In this document: positions 53,651 to 62,761 of the stretch, piece by piece | Position numbering within the stretch: the stretch's first letter is position 1 | Layout of the letters: each line of letters opens with the position of its first letter | NCBI RefSeq assembly: GCF_005502885.1 | Contig: NZ_SCMR01000013.1 | Location: forward strand, 47,028-111,027 | DNA: 64,000 bases | From: Microbacterium sp. 2FI | GTDB lineage: Bacteria > Actinomycetota > Actinomycetes > Actinomycetales > Microbacteriaceae | Reading direction: 5' to 3' | The notes under the pieces: generated by a model | Seen by the model: the letters and a program-made list of their open reading frames with translations, nothing else | Database searches by the model: none | What the model was told of the DNA's origin: nothing | Program-made: the position numbers and the translations under genes

Positions 53651-55423
53651 GTGACCGAAACCGACGCCCCGATCGAAGCCGAGGCTCCCGCAGAGCCCGC
53701 AGCGATGACGTTCTCCGACCTCGGCCTGGGCGAAGCGGTGCTCAAGGCACTCCGCGACGTCGGCTACGAGACCCCGTCCGCGATCCAGGCGGCGACCATT
53801 CCGACGCTGCTCGCGGGCCGCGACGTCGTGGGTCTCGCCCAGACCGGAACCGGCAAGACCGCGGCCTTCGCGCTGCCGATCCTCGACCGTCTCGACGTGT
53901 CGCAGAAGACCCCGCAGGCCCTCGTGCTGGCCCCCACGCGCGAGCTCGCATTGCAGGTGTGCGAGGCGTTCGAGAAGTACGCCTCGCACGTCAAGGGCGT
54001 GCACGTGCTCCCCGTCTACGGCGGGCAGGGTTACGGCGTGCAGCTGTCGGCGCTCCGCCGCGGCGTTCACGTGATCGTCGGCACCCCCGGCCGCATCATG
54101 GACCACCTGGAAAAGGGCACCCTCGATCTGTCTGAGCTGAAGTACCTCGTGCTCGACGAAGCCGACGAGATGCTCAAGATGGGCTTCGCCGAAGACGTCG
54201 AGACGATCCTCAAGGACACGCCCGACACCAAGCAGGTCGCGCTGTTCTCAGCGACGATGCCCGCGGCGATCCGACGGATGTCGCAGCAGTATCTGCACGA
54301 CCCCGAAGAGATCACGGTCAAGACCAAGACCACCACCTCGGCGACGATCACCCAGCGCTACCTCATCGTGTCGTGGCAGCAGAAGATCGACGCCCTCACG
54401 CGCATCCTCGAGGTCGAGAACTTCGAGGGCATGATCGTCTTCGCCCGCACCAAGAGCGCGACCGAAGAGGTCGCCGAGAAGCTGCGCGCCCGAGGCTACT
54501 CCGCCGCCGCGATCAACGGCGATGTCGCACAGCCTGTGCGCGAGAAGACCGTCAACCAGTTGAAGTCGGGCAAGCTCGACATCCTTGTGGCCACCGACGT
54601 CGCCGCCCGTGGTCTCGACGTCGAGCGCATCTCGCACGTCGTGAACTTCGACATCCCCACCGACACCGAGTCGTACGTGCACCGCATCGGCCGCACGGGT
54701 CGCGCCGGCCGCTCGGGCGACGCGATCAGCTTCGTGACGCCCCGCGAGCGCGGGCTCGTGAACGCGATCGAGCGCGCGACGCGCCAGCCGCTCACCCAGA
54801 TCCAGCTGCCGACGGCAGAAGACGTCAACGTCACACGCCTCGCACGCTTCGACGACCGCATCACCGCCGCGCTCGGCCAGACCGACCGCATCGACGGCTT
54901 CCGCGACGTGATCGCACACTACGTGCGCAACCACGACGTGCCCGAGGTAGACGTCGCCGCCGCCCTCGCCGTCGTCGCGCAGGGCGAGTCGCCGCTGCTG
55001 CTCGAGCCCGAGCCCGCCCGCCCTCAGCGCGACTTCGCCGACCGCACCGACCGCGGTGACCGCCCCGGCCGCTTCGATCGCACCGACGGCGGCGAGCGCC
55101 CCGAGCGCCGCCCGCGCCAGCCCCGTGAGGGCATGGCGACCTACCGCATCGCCGTCGGCAAGCGCCATCGTGTCGAGCCGCGCCAGATCGTGGGCGCGCT
55201 CGCGAACGAGGGGGGACTGCGTCGCGACGACTTCGGCGCGATTCAGATCCGCCCCGACTTCTCGCTCGTCGAGCTGCCGTCCGATCTCCCCCGTGACACC
55301 TTCGCCAAGCTCGCCGACACGCGCATCTCGGGGAAGCTCATCGAACTGCGCCTCGACACCGGCGGCCCCGGCGGCCGCCGCCGCGATGGCGACGACCGTC
55401 CGGCGCGCAAGCCCCGGCACTAG
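53651..55423 (+). CDS. DEAD-box RNA helicase with DbpA-type RNA-binding domain
   Basis: A 590-residue ATP-dependent RNA helicase of the DeaD/CsdA group, used in ribosome assembly and mRNA decay, often at low temperature. The Q-motif region is FSDLGLGEAVLKALRDVGYETPSAIQ, Walker A AQTGTGKT at 63-70, PTRELA, GTPGRIMD, the DEAD box VLDEADEML, SAT, and motifs V-VI DVAARGLDV and HRIGRTGRAGRSG. An Arg/Asp/Gly-rich linker (about 455-495) precedes a DbpA-like RNA-binding domain, YRIAVGKRHRVEPRQIVGALANEGGL. The GTG start adds an acidic N-terminal tail; MTFSDLG at 53705 is the alternative. Confidence 0.96.
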   Translation: MTETDAPIEAEAPAEPAAMTFSDLGLGEAVLKALRDVGYETPSAIQAATIPTLLAGRDVVGLAQTGTGKTAAFALPILDRLDVSQKTPQALVLAPTRELALQVCEAFEKYASHVKGVHVLPVYGGQGYGVQLSALRRGVHVIVGTPGRIMDHLEKGTLDLSELKYLVLDEADEMLKMGFAEDVETILKDTPDTKQVALFSATMPAAIRRMSQQYLHDPEEITVKTKTTTSATITQRYLIVSWQQKIDALTRILEVENFEGMIVFARTKSATEEVAEKLRARGYSAAAINGDVAQPVREKTVNQLKSGKLDILVATDVAARGLDVERISHVVNFDIPTDTESYVHRIGRTGRAGRSGDAISFVTPRERGLVNAIERATRQPLTQIQLPTAEDVNVTRLARFDDRITAALGQTDRIDGFRDVIAHYVRNHDVPEVDVAAALAVVAQGESPLLLEPEPARPQRDFADRTDRGDRPGRFDRTDGGERPERRPRQPREGMATYRIAVGKRHRVEPRQIVGALANEGGLRRDDFGAIQIRPDFSLVELPSDLPRDTFAKLADTRISGKLIELRLDTGGPGGRRRDGDDRPARKPRH

Positions 55424-55483
55424 CCGCACGGCTCGGGACCGGCATCCGCTCACAGCGGTCAGCCTGCTCCCCAGGAGCGCCCG

Positions 55484-55489
55484 TAGGAT
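55484..55489 (+). promoter_or_regulatory. -10 box TAGGAT of the coiled-coil protein gene
   Basis: The gap to the ATG at 55496 is 6 bases. Confidence 0.48.
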
Positions 55490-55495
55490 CGATCC

Positions 55496-56857
55496 ATGGC
55501 CGGATTCTGGGGCAAACGCAAGCGTGACAAAGAAGAACTCGACGCACAGGACGCCGACCTCGCACGGCGCGCACGGTCGGCGCTCGTCGCCGCCGATGAG
55601 CGCGTCCGACTGACGACCGACGAACTCGCCTTCGCTGAGGCGGAACTCGGCCCCGGTGCGACGAAGGACCTCCGTGAGGCGCTGGACGCGGTGCGTACGC
55701 ACATGCAAGAGGCGTTCCACCTGCACCAGCTGAACCACGACGAGATCCCCGACACCCCCGAAGAGCTGCGCACGCGCAATGCCCGCATCGCTCAGCTGTG
55801 CGAGTGGGCCGAAGAGCTCCTCGACGACCGCACGACCGCTCTCGCCGAGCCGATCGCCCGCGCTCGTCGGGCGCCCGAGATCATCGCGAAGGTGAGGGCG
55901 GATGCTGCGCGCCTCCGCACCCGCATCCCCCACGCCCGCGAGACCGTCCAGCGCCTCGGCGCGCGGTACTCCGCGCACGCGCTCGCACAGGTCGAGGCGA
56001 ACCCGGCCGAGGCCGAGCAGCTGCTCGGGTTCGCCGAGCACAGTGCGGGGATCGCCGAGCGCCGGCGCGAGGCTGGGCAGCGCGAGCAGGCCAACATGGC
56101 GCTCGAGGCGTCGACCGAGGCAGCCCGTCGCGCCGAGACGCTCATCGACGCGGTCGAGACGTTCGAGGTCGAGGCGCTGCGTGCCGAATCCACCCTCGCC
56201 GCGATCGTCGAGGACTCGCGCGAAGACGTCGCGGTCGCCCTCAAAGAGCCCGCGACCCCCGCCGTCACCGCCGCGATCGCGGCGCTGCAGTCAGCTCTCG
56301 CCTCGCTTCCCGCTGCGGGCGTCAACACCGACCCGTTCGAACTGCTGACGCGCCTGCGCGAGGCCAACGCGGGGCTGGATGCCGCGATCGCCACGGCCCG
56401 CGAGCGCGCGGCGCGACCGATCCCCCCACTCGAGCACGTACGGCACGCGATCGACGACGCCGACCGGCAGCTCGCCGTGGTCCGCGACGTGATCGCGGGG
56501 CACCGCGGCTGGATCGGCGCCGACGCGCGCACGCGCTTCGCCGAGGCCGAGCGCACGCGCATCGACCTCGACCGCTACCTCGGTACGTCGGCCGCCGCCA
56601 CCACCCTCATCGATGAGGACCACCGCGAGCAGGCATTCGCGATGGCCCGACGAGCCGCGTTCCTCGCGAGTGAGGCGCTTCAGCTCGCACAGCGTGACAT
56701 CGACTCGTCACGCCCGCAGAGCGGCCCTGGCGAGTGGGGCGGTCCGCAGCAGCAGGGCTGGGGCGGCGGCCGGCGCGGCGGCGGCGGCAACGACCTCATG
56801 GGCGGCATCCTCGGCGGCCTCGTGATCGGGAGCCTCCTCGACGGGATGTTCGACTGA
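55496..56857 (+). CDS. Soluble Ala-rich coiled-coil protein with glycine-rich tail
   Basis: A 453-residue protein without signal peptide or N-terminal membrane helix. Residues 30-410 are almost entirely helical, Ala/Glu/Arg rich, with several coiled-coil stretches (EELRTRNARIAQLCEWAEELLDD; EAEQLLGFAEHSAGIAERRREAGQREQANMALEAS). The tail is GGGNDLMGGILGGLVIGSLLDGMFD. This layout equals the cytoplasmic half of actinobacterial TPM-domain proteins, but the TPM domain and membrane helix are missing here. Function unknown; a scaffold or phage-shock-like role is a guess. Followed by a strong terminator. Confidence 0.75.
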   Translation: MAGFWGKRKRDKEELDAQDADLARRARSALVAADERVRLTTDELAFAEAELGPGATKDLREALDAVRTHMQEAFHLHQLNHDEIPDTPEELRTRNARIAQLCEWAEELLDDRTTALAEPIARARRAPEIIAKVRADAARLRTRIPHARETVQRLGARYSAHALAQVEANPAEAEQLLGFAEHSAGIAERRREAGQREQANMALEASTEAARRAETLIDAVETFEVEALRAESTLAAIVEDSREDVAVALKEPATPAVTAAIAALQSALASLPAAGVNTDPFELLTRLREANAGLDAAIATARERAARPIPPLEHVRHAIDDADRQLAVVRDVIAGHRGWIGADARTRFAEAERTRIDLDRYLGTSAAATTLIDEDHREQAFAMARRAAFLASEALQLAQRDIDSSRPQSGPGEWGGPQQQGWGGGRRGGGGNDLMGGILGGLVIGSLLDGMFD

Positions 56858-56864
56858 CGACATG

Positions 56865-56897
56865 CGGATGCCCCGGCCTGGTGGGCCGGGGCATCCG
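56865..56897. terminator. 14-bp perfect hairpin between convergent genes
   Basis: Arms CGGATGCCCCGGCC (56865-56878) and GGCCGGGGCATCCG (56884-56897) with a 5-base loop separate the coiled-coil gene from hpf. It also carries GGATGCC/GGCATCC. Confidence 0.75.
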
Positions 56898-56935
56898 ATC
56901 AGTGAGTCAGTGGGCGTCCGCCGGACGCCGTGCGC

Positions 56936-57595
56936 TTACGAGGCGACCGCCTCAGGCGCTGCCTGCGTCGTGAGCGAGATCACGCCGTAGTCCCAGCCCT
57001 TGCGACGGTAGACGACGCTCGGGTGGTCGGTGCGGGCATCGACGAAGAGGAAGAAGTCGTGACCGACCAACTCCATGCGGTCGACGGCTTCTTCGACCGA
57101 CATCCATTCAGGGTGGAACTCCTTCGTGCGGATGACGACGGGGGTGTAGTCCGCCTCCTCCTCGTTGCCGGTGATGATGGGGATCTCTCCCGTCGCGACA
57201 GCGCGGAGGAACTCGACCGAGGCGGGCTGCACGTCGATGCCCTCGAGCGAACCGGTTCCCTTCTCGAACTTCGCGCCACGCGGGTGGTTGCGCGCGTCGA
57301 CTCGCTTGTCCTTGGCCCGGCGCAGCTGCTCGCACAGCTTGTCGACAGCCATGTCGAGAGCGGCGAACTTGTCGCCGTCGGTGGCCTCGGCTCGGACGAT
57401 GGGTCCCTTCCCGTTGAGGGTGAGCTCGACCGTGTCGTCCTCGACACGGCCGTTGTGATACGCGCGATGCGTGACCTTGACCTCCACGCGCTGAGCGCGC
57501 GGCGCGAGGTGTTCGATGCGGGCGGCCTTGTCTTCGACCACCGAGCGGAAACGATCTGTGATCCCCACTCCCACGCCGACGATGCTGGTATCCAT
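56936..57595 (-). CDS. hpf: Long ribosome hibernation promoting factor
   Basis: A 219-residue ribosome dimerisation and protection factor made in stationary phase. The N-terminal S30AE domain covers about residues 1-105 (VGVGVGITDRFRSVVEDKAARIEHL, VEVKVTHRAYHNGRVEDDTVELTL) and the C-terminal dimerisation domain about 150-210 (VIRTKEFHPEWMSVEEAVDRMELVGHDFFLFVDARTDHPSVVYRRKGWDYGVI). The start at 57595 has the best ribosome-binding site of the window, AAGGAGGT, 6 bases upstream. It is a single-gene unit facing a strong terminator. Confidence 0.97.
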   Translation of the reverse strand: MDTSIVGVGVGITDRFRSVVEDKAARIEHLAPRAQRVEVKVTHRAYHNGRVEDDTVELTLNGKGPIVRAEATDGDKFAALDMAVDKLCEQLRRAKDKRVDARNHPRGAKFEKGTGSLEGIDVQPASVEFLRAVATGEIPIITGNEEEADYTPVVIRTKEFHPEWMSVEEAVDRMELVGHDFFLFVDARTDHPSVVYRRKGWDYGVISLTTQAAPEAVAS

Positions 57596-57682
57596 CCCTG
57601 ACCTCCTTGTTCCGGTCCACCCGGCCAAGGGCGGACCTTCAGTCGCCTTGTCCCCCCAAGGTAGCCGCGCACCCCGCCCATG

Positions 57683-58378
57683 TCACCTGTGAGTTTCGGA
57701 TGTGACTGCGATGCGCCCGGTGAAGGGCGTGCGCCGAGGCGTCGCGGCGACCGCGACCGCGCCCACGACGTCGGCGCCGGCGGCGCGCAGCGCCCGCACC
57801 GCCTCGTCGAGCGTCGCGCCGGTGGTCACGACGTCATCGAAGACGACCACGCGCACACCGTGCACGCCCCGCGCGACGAGGCTGCCCGCGACGTTCCCCC
57901 GGCGCTCGAGTCGGCCGAGGCCACGCTGATCGGCCACGCGCCGCACGGGCCGCAGCGCCCGCGTCACCGAGAGCCCCGCGCGAGCGGCGATGAGATCGGG
58001 CACGCGGAAGCCGCGGCGGCGGAACGAGGCTCGCGAGGTCGGCACGGGCACGAGCAGCGCGTCACCGCCACCCGCCCGCGCGACCGCCGCCGTCAGCGCA
58101 GGGGCGAGCTGACGGGCGAGCGAGAGGCGCCCGTCCTCCTTGAGCGCGCGCATCACCCGGGCAGCGACACCTTCGAAGGCGAGGCCGCCCCCGACCGGCA
58201 GGGAGCCCGCGCCGGCGGTCTCGCGGCGGACGGGGCACGGTGCGAGGGCCGCGCGGCACGCCGCGCAGAGCGCGACGTCGGGTTCATCGCACCCCGCGCA
58301 CGAGACCGGCAGCACCAGCGCGAGAGCGTCGGCGAGGGCAGCGCGCACGATCTGCGGCACCGACGGGACGGCATCCAT
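57683..58378 (-). CDS. comF: ComF family phosphoribosyltransferase-like protein
   Basis: A 231-residue protein with an N-terminal zinc ribbon (C27, C30, C38 and C41 in SCAGCDEPDVALCAAC) and a phosphoribosyltransferase fold whose PRPP loop reads VVVFDDVVTTGAT. ComF is needed for DNA uptake in competent bacteria, but the gene is widespread where no competence is known. FRRRGFRVPDLIA is the usual middle segment. It follows lpqB by 94 bases on the same strand, a common actinobacterial order. Confidence 0.9.
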   Translation of the reverse strand: MDAVPSVPQIVRAALADALALVLPVSCAGCDEPDVALCAACRAALAPCPVRRETAGAGSLPVGGGLAFEGVAARVMRALKEDGRLSLARQLAPALTAAVARAGGGDALLVPVPTSRASFRRRGFRVPDLIAARAGLSVTRALRPVRRVADQRGLGRLERRGNVAGSLVARGVHGVRVVVFDDVVTTGATLDEAVRALRAAGADVVGAVAVAATPRRTPFTGRIAVTSETHR

Positions 58379-58472
58379 CGCCCCATCGTCGCCGTGCGAC
58401 GCTCTGCGCACGCGTCCGATCGCACGATCGGGGAGAGTCGCCGCGCACTCCCCCGCTGGGGAGGAACCGGCC

Positions 58473-60158
58473 TCAGCGGGGCGTGCCCTGCTGGGTGGCG
58501 AGCACGAGGACGTCGGCCGCGGTCTGCTCCCAGTTCGTCGCGCGCTTGACGTAGAGGATGCCGTCCGCGGCGCGCAGGCGCACCGTCGACAGCGACGTTC
58601 CGCCCGCGATCTGCACCATCGACGCCGCTGCGGCCGTCGTGCTCGCCGGGCCGCCCACGACCTGCTCGAGGATCGCCGAGGCCTCGCCCTCGTGCGAGAG
58701 CACGCCGACGGTGAGGTCGTCGAGCCACGCGATCCCCACACCGGTGCCCGCGATGAGGGCGAGCTGCACCGGATCGCCCAGGCGCACCGGCACCGAGTCG
58801 GGGTCGCGCTCGATGCCCGCCACCCAGAGCGCCGTCCTCCCGCCCGAGCCGATCACCGCCGCGATCCGGGTGCCGTCGCGCGACACCGCCATCGCGGCGA
58901 TGCCGGTGGCTCCCGGCCACGCATCGGCGACGTCCAGGCGCCGGCCGTCTTCGAGAAAGGCGACGACCTCGGCAGGACGATCCTCCGGCACGCTCCAGAC
59001 CGTCCCGAACGGGTCGATCGAAGGATCCACGAGCGATCCGCGCTGATCGAGCGTCTCGTACGAGCCGTTCGCCCCCACGCGCACCACCGAATCGTCGGCG
59101 AGGCGCAGTGCCGCCAGATCACGGTCGGGCGCAATCTGCACTGCGACGGGCTGGGCCGCTTCGACCGCCGGCGAGAGGCCCGGTATCGGATCGATCGCAT
59201 CGCCGGTGAGGAACCCGAAGCCGTCCGCCGTGAGGACGAGCGGAACCGCCGGCACGCGGGTCGACCGGGTCTCGACGGGCGATGCCGTCAGCGGCGCCGC
59301 GCCCACCTCCATCTCGACATCGGTCACTCCCGCCGAGGCGAGGCTCGCCTCGAGCTGGGTGAGCATGCGATCGAGGACCGCGGGCTCCACGGCGAGCGCG
59401 GTATCGCTGAGCTCGACTTGGGCGGAGCCCGCCGAGACGGGGACGGCAGGCAGCGCCGACACGCTGTCGGGGAACGCGTTGTAGATGGATGCCGCGAGCC
59501 AATCGCTCGGGGCCTTGTTGACGAGGGCATCGGTGATGCGGCTGGCTGCGTTCGACGTCGGGAACCAGCGCACATCGGGCACGAGGTACTCCCAGGTCTG
59601 ATCGAAGTACATCACCGAGTAGCGGTGGAACACGCTGGGGAAGAAGTCGCGGCTGAGCACCACGCCGTCAGGCGCCTCGGTGATGCGCCACTCCCCGTCT
59701 GCCTGCTGCGCGAGGCGGAACGGGAGCGAGCGGGCGCCGATTTCCGTCCGTTGATAGGTGCCGCGCTCGTCGACGGTCGCGACCGCGATGAGGGCGAGGT
59801 CGACGCGGCCGTCCTCGGGCGCGACGGCGACGCGATCACCCGGCAGGTCGATGGTGACCTGCGCCTCCGGCTTCCACTGCGACCGCAGGCTCGGCGCGAG
59901 GAACTCGCGGGCGCGATCCCACTGCCCGTTCGCCCCGGGGCCGGCGCCGGCCCGGATGAAACCCTCGACGATCTGCTCGGGCGTCGCGCCCGGCTGCGGG
60001 CGATCGGGGATGAAGAACGACTCGGACTGCGACGAGGTCGCGCCCGCTTGCAGGCCCGGGTGGACCGTGCCGCTGGTCGGCAGGCCTGCGCACGCGCTGA
60101 GCGCGACAGCGGCGACCGCGGCGAGGGCCGCGAGGAGGGCACTGCGCAGGCGCCTCAT
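58473..60158 (-). CDS. lpqB: Lipoprotein LpqB
   Basis: A 561-residue lipoprotein that works with the MtrAB two-component system at the cell envelope. The signal peptide ends in the lipobox LSAC with the lipidated C23. A GerMN-like domain lies at about 190-320 (SDWLAASIYNAFPDSVSALPAVPV) and a beta-propeller-type LpqB domain fills the rest (DRDLAALRLADDSVVRVG; AVSRDGTRIAAVIGSGG). LpqB tunes MtrB activity and cell wall turnover in mycobacteria. The ATG overlaps the mtrB stop (ATGA). Confidence 0.93.
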   Translation of the reverse strand: MRRLRSALLAALAAVAAVALSACAGLPTSGTVHPGLQAGATSSQSESFFIPDRPQPGATPEQIVEGFIRAGAGPGANGQWDRAREFLAPSLRSQWKPEAQVTIDLPGDRVAVAPEDGRVDLALIAVATVDERGTYQRTEIGARSLPFRLAQQADGEWRITEAPDGVVLSRDFFPSVFHRYSVMYFDQTWEYLVPDVRWFPTSNAASRITDALVNKAPSDWLAASIYNAFPDSVSALPAVPVSAGSAQVELSDTALAVEPAVLDRMLTQLEASLASAGVTDVEMEVGAAPLTASPVETRSTRVPAVPLVLTADGFGFLTGDAIDPIPGLSPAVEAAQPVAVQIAPDRDLAALRLADDSVVRVGANGSYETLDQRGSLVDPSIDPFGTVWSVPEDRPAEVVAFLEDGRRLDVADAWPGATGIAAMAVSRDGTRIAAVIGSGGRTALWVAGIERDPDSVPVRLGDPVQLALIAGTGVGIAWLDDLTVGVLSHEGEASAILEQVVGGPASTTAAAASMVQIAGGTSLSTVRLRAADGILYVKRATNWEQTAADVLVLATQQGTPR

Positions 60159-61885
60159 GACGCACCCCCGCGTCTCGTCGCATCGCGGCCGTCGAGCGCC
60201 CGAAGCTCGTCCATGTCGAGGACGTCGATCGGCTGGGTGAGGCCGAGGTCGTCCAGCGCCGCGACGGCGTCGTCGCCCGGATCGACCGGGATCGGGGATG
60301 GTCCGGTGAGCCCGCCGGGCTGACGGGGCACCGTGAGCACGAAGTTGGTCCCGCGGCCGAGTTCGCTCCACACGGCCAGCTCGCCGCCGTGCAGGCGCGC
60401 GTCGCCGATCGCGATCGAGAGGCCGAGGCCGGTGCCGCCGATCGTGCGCGTGCGCGACGGATCGGCGCGCCAGAACCGGTCGAACACCCGATCGACGTCT
60501 TCGGGCTTCATGCCCAGTCCGTAGTCGCGCACGCCGAGGGCGACGGACTCGCGGTAGCTGTCGACCGACACCACGATGGGGCGGCCCTCGCCGTGCTCGA
60601 TCGCATTGCCGAGCAGGTTTCGCACGATCCGCCGCACGCGACGGGGATCCATGTCCACCGGCGAGTATCCGCCGGGTGCCACGAGGCGCACGTCGGTGCC
60701 GTGCTGCTCCGAGAGCTGCTGCATCGAGGCGATGACGTCTTCGGCGAGATGGGCGAGGCTCGTGGGCTCGAGTTCGAGCTGCACCGAGCCCGCGTCGTAG
60801 CGGCTGATCTCGAGCAGATCGGTCAGCAGAGTCTCGAATCGCTGCACCTGCGCGTTGAGGAGCTCCGCAGCCCGCGCAGTGGCGGGATCGAACTCGTCAC
60901 GCTGATCGTTGATCATGTCCGCCGCCAGGCGGATGGTCGTCAGCGGCGTCCGCAGCTCGTGCGAGACGTCCGAGACGAAGCGCTGCTGCACGAGCGACAG
61001 GTCGGCGAGCTCTTTGATCTGCGATTCGATGCTGTCGGCCATCGCATTGAACGAGCGCCCGAGGGTCGCCAGCTCGTCCTCGCCGCGCACCGGGAGTCGC
61101 ACCCGCAGCTCGCCGGCCGCGAGCTTCGCGCTGGTTTCGGCGGCCTCGGCGATCGGCGCCGTCACCGATCGCAGCACGAACCACGCGATGGCGCTGATGA
61201 GGAGCACGAGCCCGATGCCGGCGAACCACAGGGTGCCCTGCACGAATCCGAGGGTCTGCGATGCGTCCTGCATGTCGTAGGCGAAGTACAGCTCGTACGG
61301 GCCGACCTCCGGCACCTGCAGCTGCTGGCCGATCACGATTCCGGGGATCTCGCTCCCGTCGTCGGCCGGAAGACCCACCGACTGCCACCACTGCAGGTCG
61401 GTGCCCTCCTCAAGCCTGACGCGATCGCGCAGTGCCTCGCTGATGATCTCCTCGGCGCGGGGATCGCTCGTGAAGTTCAGCGGCGCGATCGCCGACGGCG
61501 GGCCGATGCGGAACGCGGCGAACATGTCGCTCGCGGACTGCCGCGACAGCGCACCCTGAACGCTCGTCATGAGGTTCTGCAGCTGGACGGCATCGCCCTG
61601 CACCGCTGCGCTGTCGAGCGTCTCCTGGGCGGCGACCGTCGCCCGCTGCGCGTCGGCCTGTGCCTGCACCAGTCGGGAGTCGAAGAGGTCGTTGCGGATG
61701 AGCAGCGCCATCCACACGCACGCGACGGTCACGGCGAGCGCCGTCAGGCCGAAGGTGACGACGATCGTGCGGAAGCGGAGGGACCGACGCCAGAGGCTGG
61801 AGAGCGAGTCCGGCCACGCGCGCCAGTCGCGCCAGGCCGCCATCGACGAGCGGGATGCCGAGACCCCCGCACCGGCGGAAGTCAC
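60155..61885 (-). CDS. mtrB: Sensor histidine kinase MtrB
   Basis: A 576-residue membrane kinase. Helix 1 is at about 40-64, an extracellular domain follows to about 225, helix 2 is at about 226-248 (LWFAGIGLVLLISAIAWFVLRSV), then HAMP, the HisKA box FVSDVSHELRTPLTTIRLAADMI with the phospho-histidine, and HATPase motifs (RNLLGNAIEHGEG, VRDYGLGMKPEDVDRVFDRFWR, GTGLGLSIA). It phosphorylates MtrA and controls peptidoglycan hydrolase and osmotic-stress genes. The start is GTG at 61885, 7 bases after the mtrA stop. The acidic C-terminal tail after about 525 is longer than the kinase core needs. Confidence 0.94.
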   Translation of the reverse strand: MTSAGAGVSASRSSMAAWRDWRAWPDSLSSLWRRSLRFRTIVVTFGLTALAVTVACVWMALLIRNDLFDSRLVQAQADAQRATVAAQETLDSAAVQGDAVQLQNLMTSVQGALSRQSASDMFAAFRIGPPSAIAPLNFTSDPRAEEIISEALRDRVRLEEGTDLQWWQSVGLPADDGSEIPGIVIGQQLQVPEVGPYELYFAYDMQDASQTLGFVQGTLWFAGIGLVLLISAIAWFVLRSVTAPIAEAAETSAKLAAGELRVRLPVRGEDELATLGRSFNAMADSIESQIKELADLSLVQQRFVSDVSHELRTPLTTIRLAADMINDQRDEFDPATARAAELLNAQVQRFETLLTDLLEISRYDAGSVQLELEPTSLAHLAEDVIASMQQLSEQHGTDVRLVAPGGYSPVDMDPRRVRRIVRNLLGNAIEHGEGRPIVVSVDSYRESVALGVRDYGLGMKPEDVDRVFDRFWRADPSRTRTIGGTGLGLSIAIGDARLHGGELAVWSELGRGTNFVLTVPRQPGGLTGPSPIPVDPGDDAVAALDDLGLTQPIDVLDMDELRALDGRDATRRGGAS

Positions 61886-61892
61886 GCCGACC

Positions 61893-62573
61893 TCACACCA
61901 CCGCGCCGGCGCGGTAGCCGACGCCGCGCACCGTCGTGACGATCTTGGGGTTGTCGGGGTCGAGTTCGACCTTGGCGCGCAGGCGCTGGACGTGCACGTT
62001 CACGAGGCGCGTGTCGGCCTTGTAGTGATAGCCCCAGACCTGCTCGAGCAGCATCTCGCGAGAGAAGACCTGCTGAGGCTTCGACGCGAGCGCGACGAGC
62101 AGTTCGAACTCCAGCGGGGTGAGCGCGATCGCGGCGTCGCCGCGGCGCACCTCGTGAGCGGCGACGTCGACGGTGAGGTCGCCGATCCGCAGGGTGTCGC
62201 CGGTGGTCTGGCCGGTCGGGCGCAGGCGTGTCTTGATGCGCGCGACGAGCTCCTTGGGATTGAACGGCTTGACGATGTAGTCGTCCGCGCCGGACTCCAG
62301 GCCTTTCACGACGTCGGCGGTGTCGGTGCGCGCCGTCAGCATGATGATCGGGACGCCGGACTCGGCGCGGACGCGCGTGCAGATCTCGATGCCGTCCATG
62401 CCCGGGAGCATGAGATCGAGGAGGATCAGGTCGGGTCGCTCGGCGCGCCACGTGTCGACGGCCTTCGCGCCGTCGGCGCAGAACACCGTGTCGAATCCCT
62501 CGGTGCGCAGCACGATGCCGATCATCTCGGCGAGGGCGGTGTCGTCGTCGACCACCAGGATGCGTGAAGTCAT
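61893..62573 (-). CDS. mtrA: Response regulator MtrA
   Basis: A 226-residue OmpR-type regulator. The receiver begins RILVVDDDTALAEMIGIVL, with the phospho-acceptor aspartate in LILLDLMLPGMDGI and the switch residues in MLTARTD and YIVKPFNPKEL. The C-terminal winged helix ends in TRLVNVHVQRLRAKVELDPDNPKIVTTVRGVGYRAG. MtrA is the essential actinobacterial regulator of cell wall and replication-linked genes. First gene of mtrA-mtrB-lpqB. The start ATG is at 62573; its upstream region is shared with a divergent membrane protein gene. Confidence 0.97.
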   Translation of the reverse strand: MTSRILVVDDDTALAEMIGIVLRTEGFDTVFCADGAKAVDTWRAERPDLILLDLMLPGMDGIEICTRVRAESGVPIIMLTARTDTADVVKGLESGADDYIVKPFNPKELVARIKTRLRPTGQTTGDTLRIGDLTVDVAAHEVRRGDAAIALTPLEFELLVALASKPQQVFSREMLLEQVWGYHYKADTRLVNVHVQRLRAKVELDPDNPKIVTTVRGVGYRAGAVV

Positions 62574-62761
62574 TTCGCGCGCTTCGTCCTTTGCGTCCGG
62601 CACGGGCTCGGCAGAGGCGTCCCCATGCGCTCTCCACAGAGTAGTGGACGCCGCCTGAGCGCACGCCGAATGCGCGGCTGAGACGTCGGCGCGATATGAC
62701 ACGATAGGACGGTTCGCGCCGATGTGGGCCGCGCGACACCGCGACGCATGAGGGGGAACGC

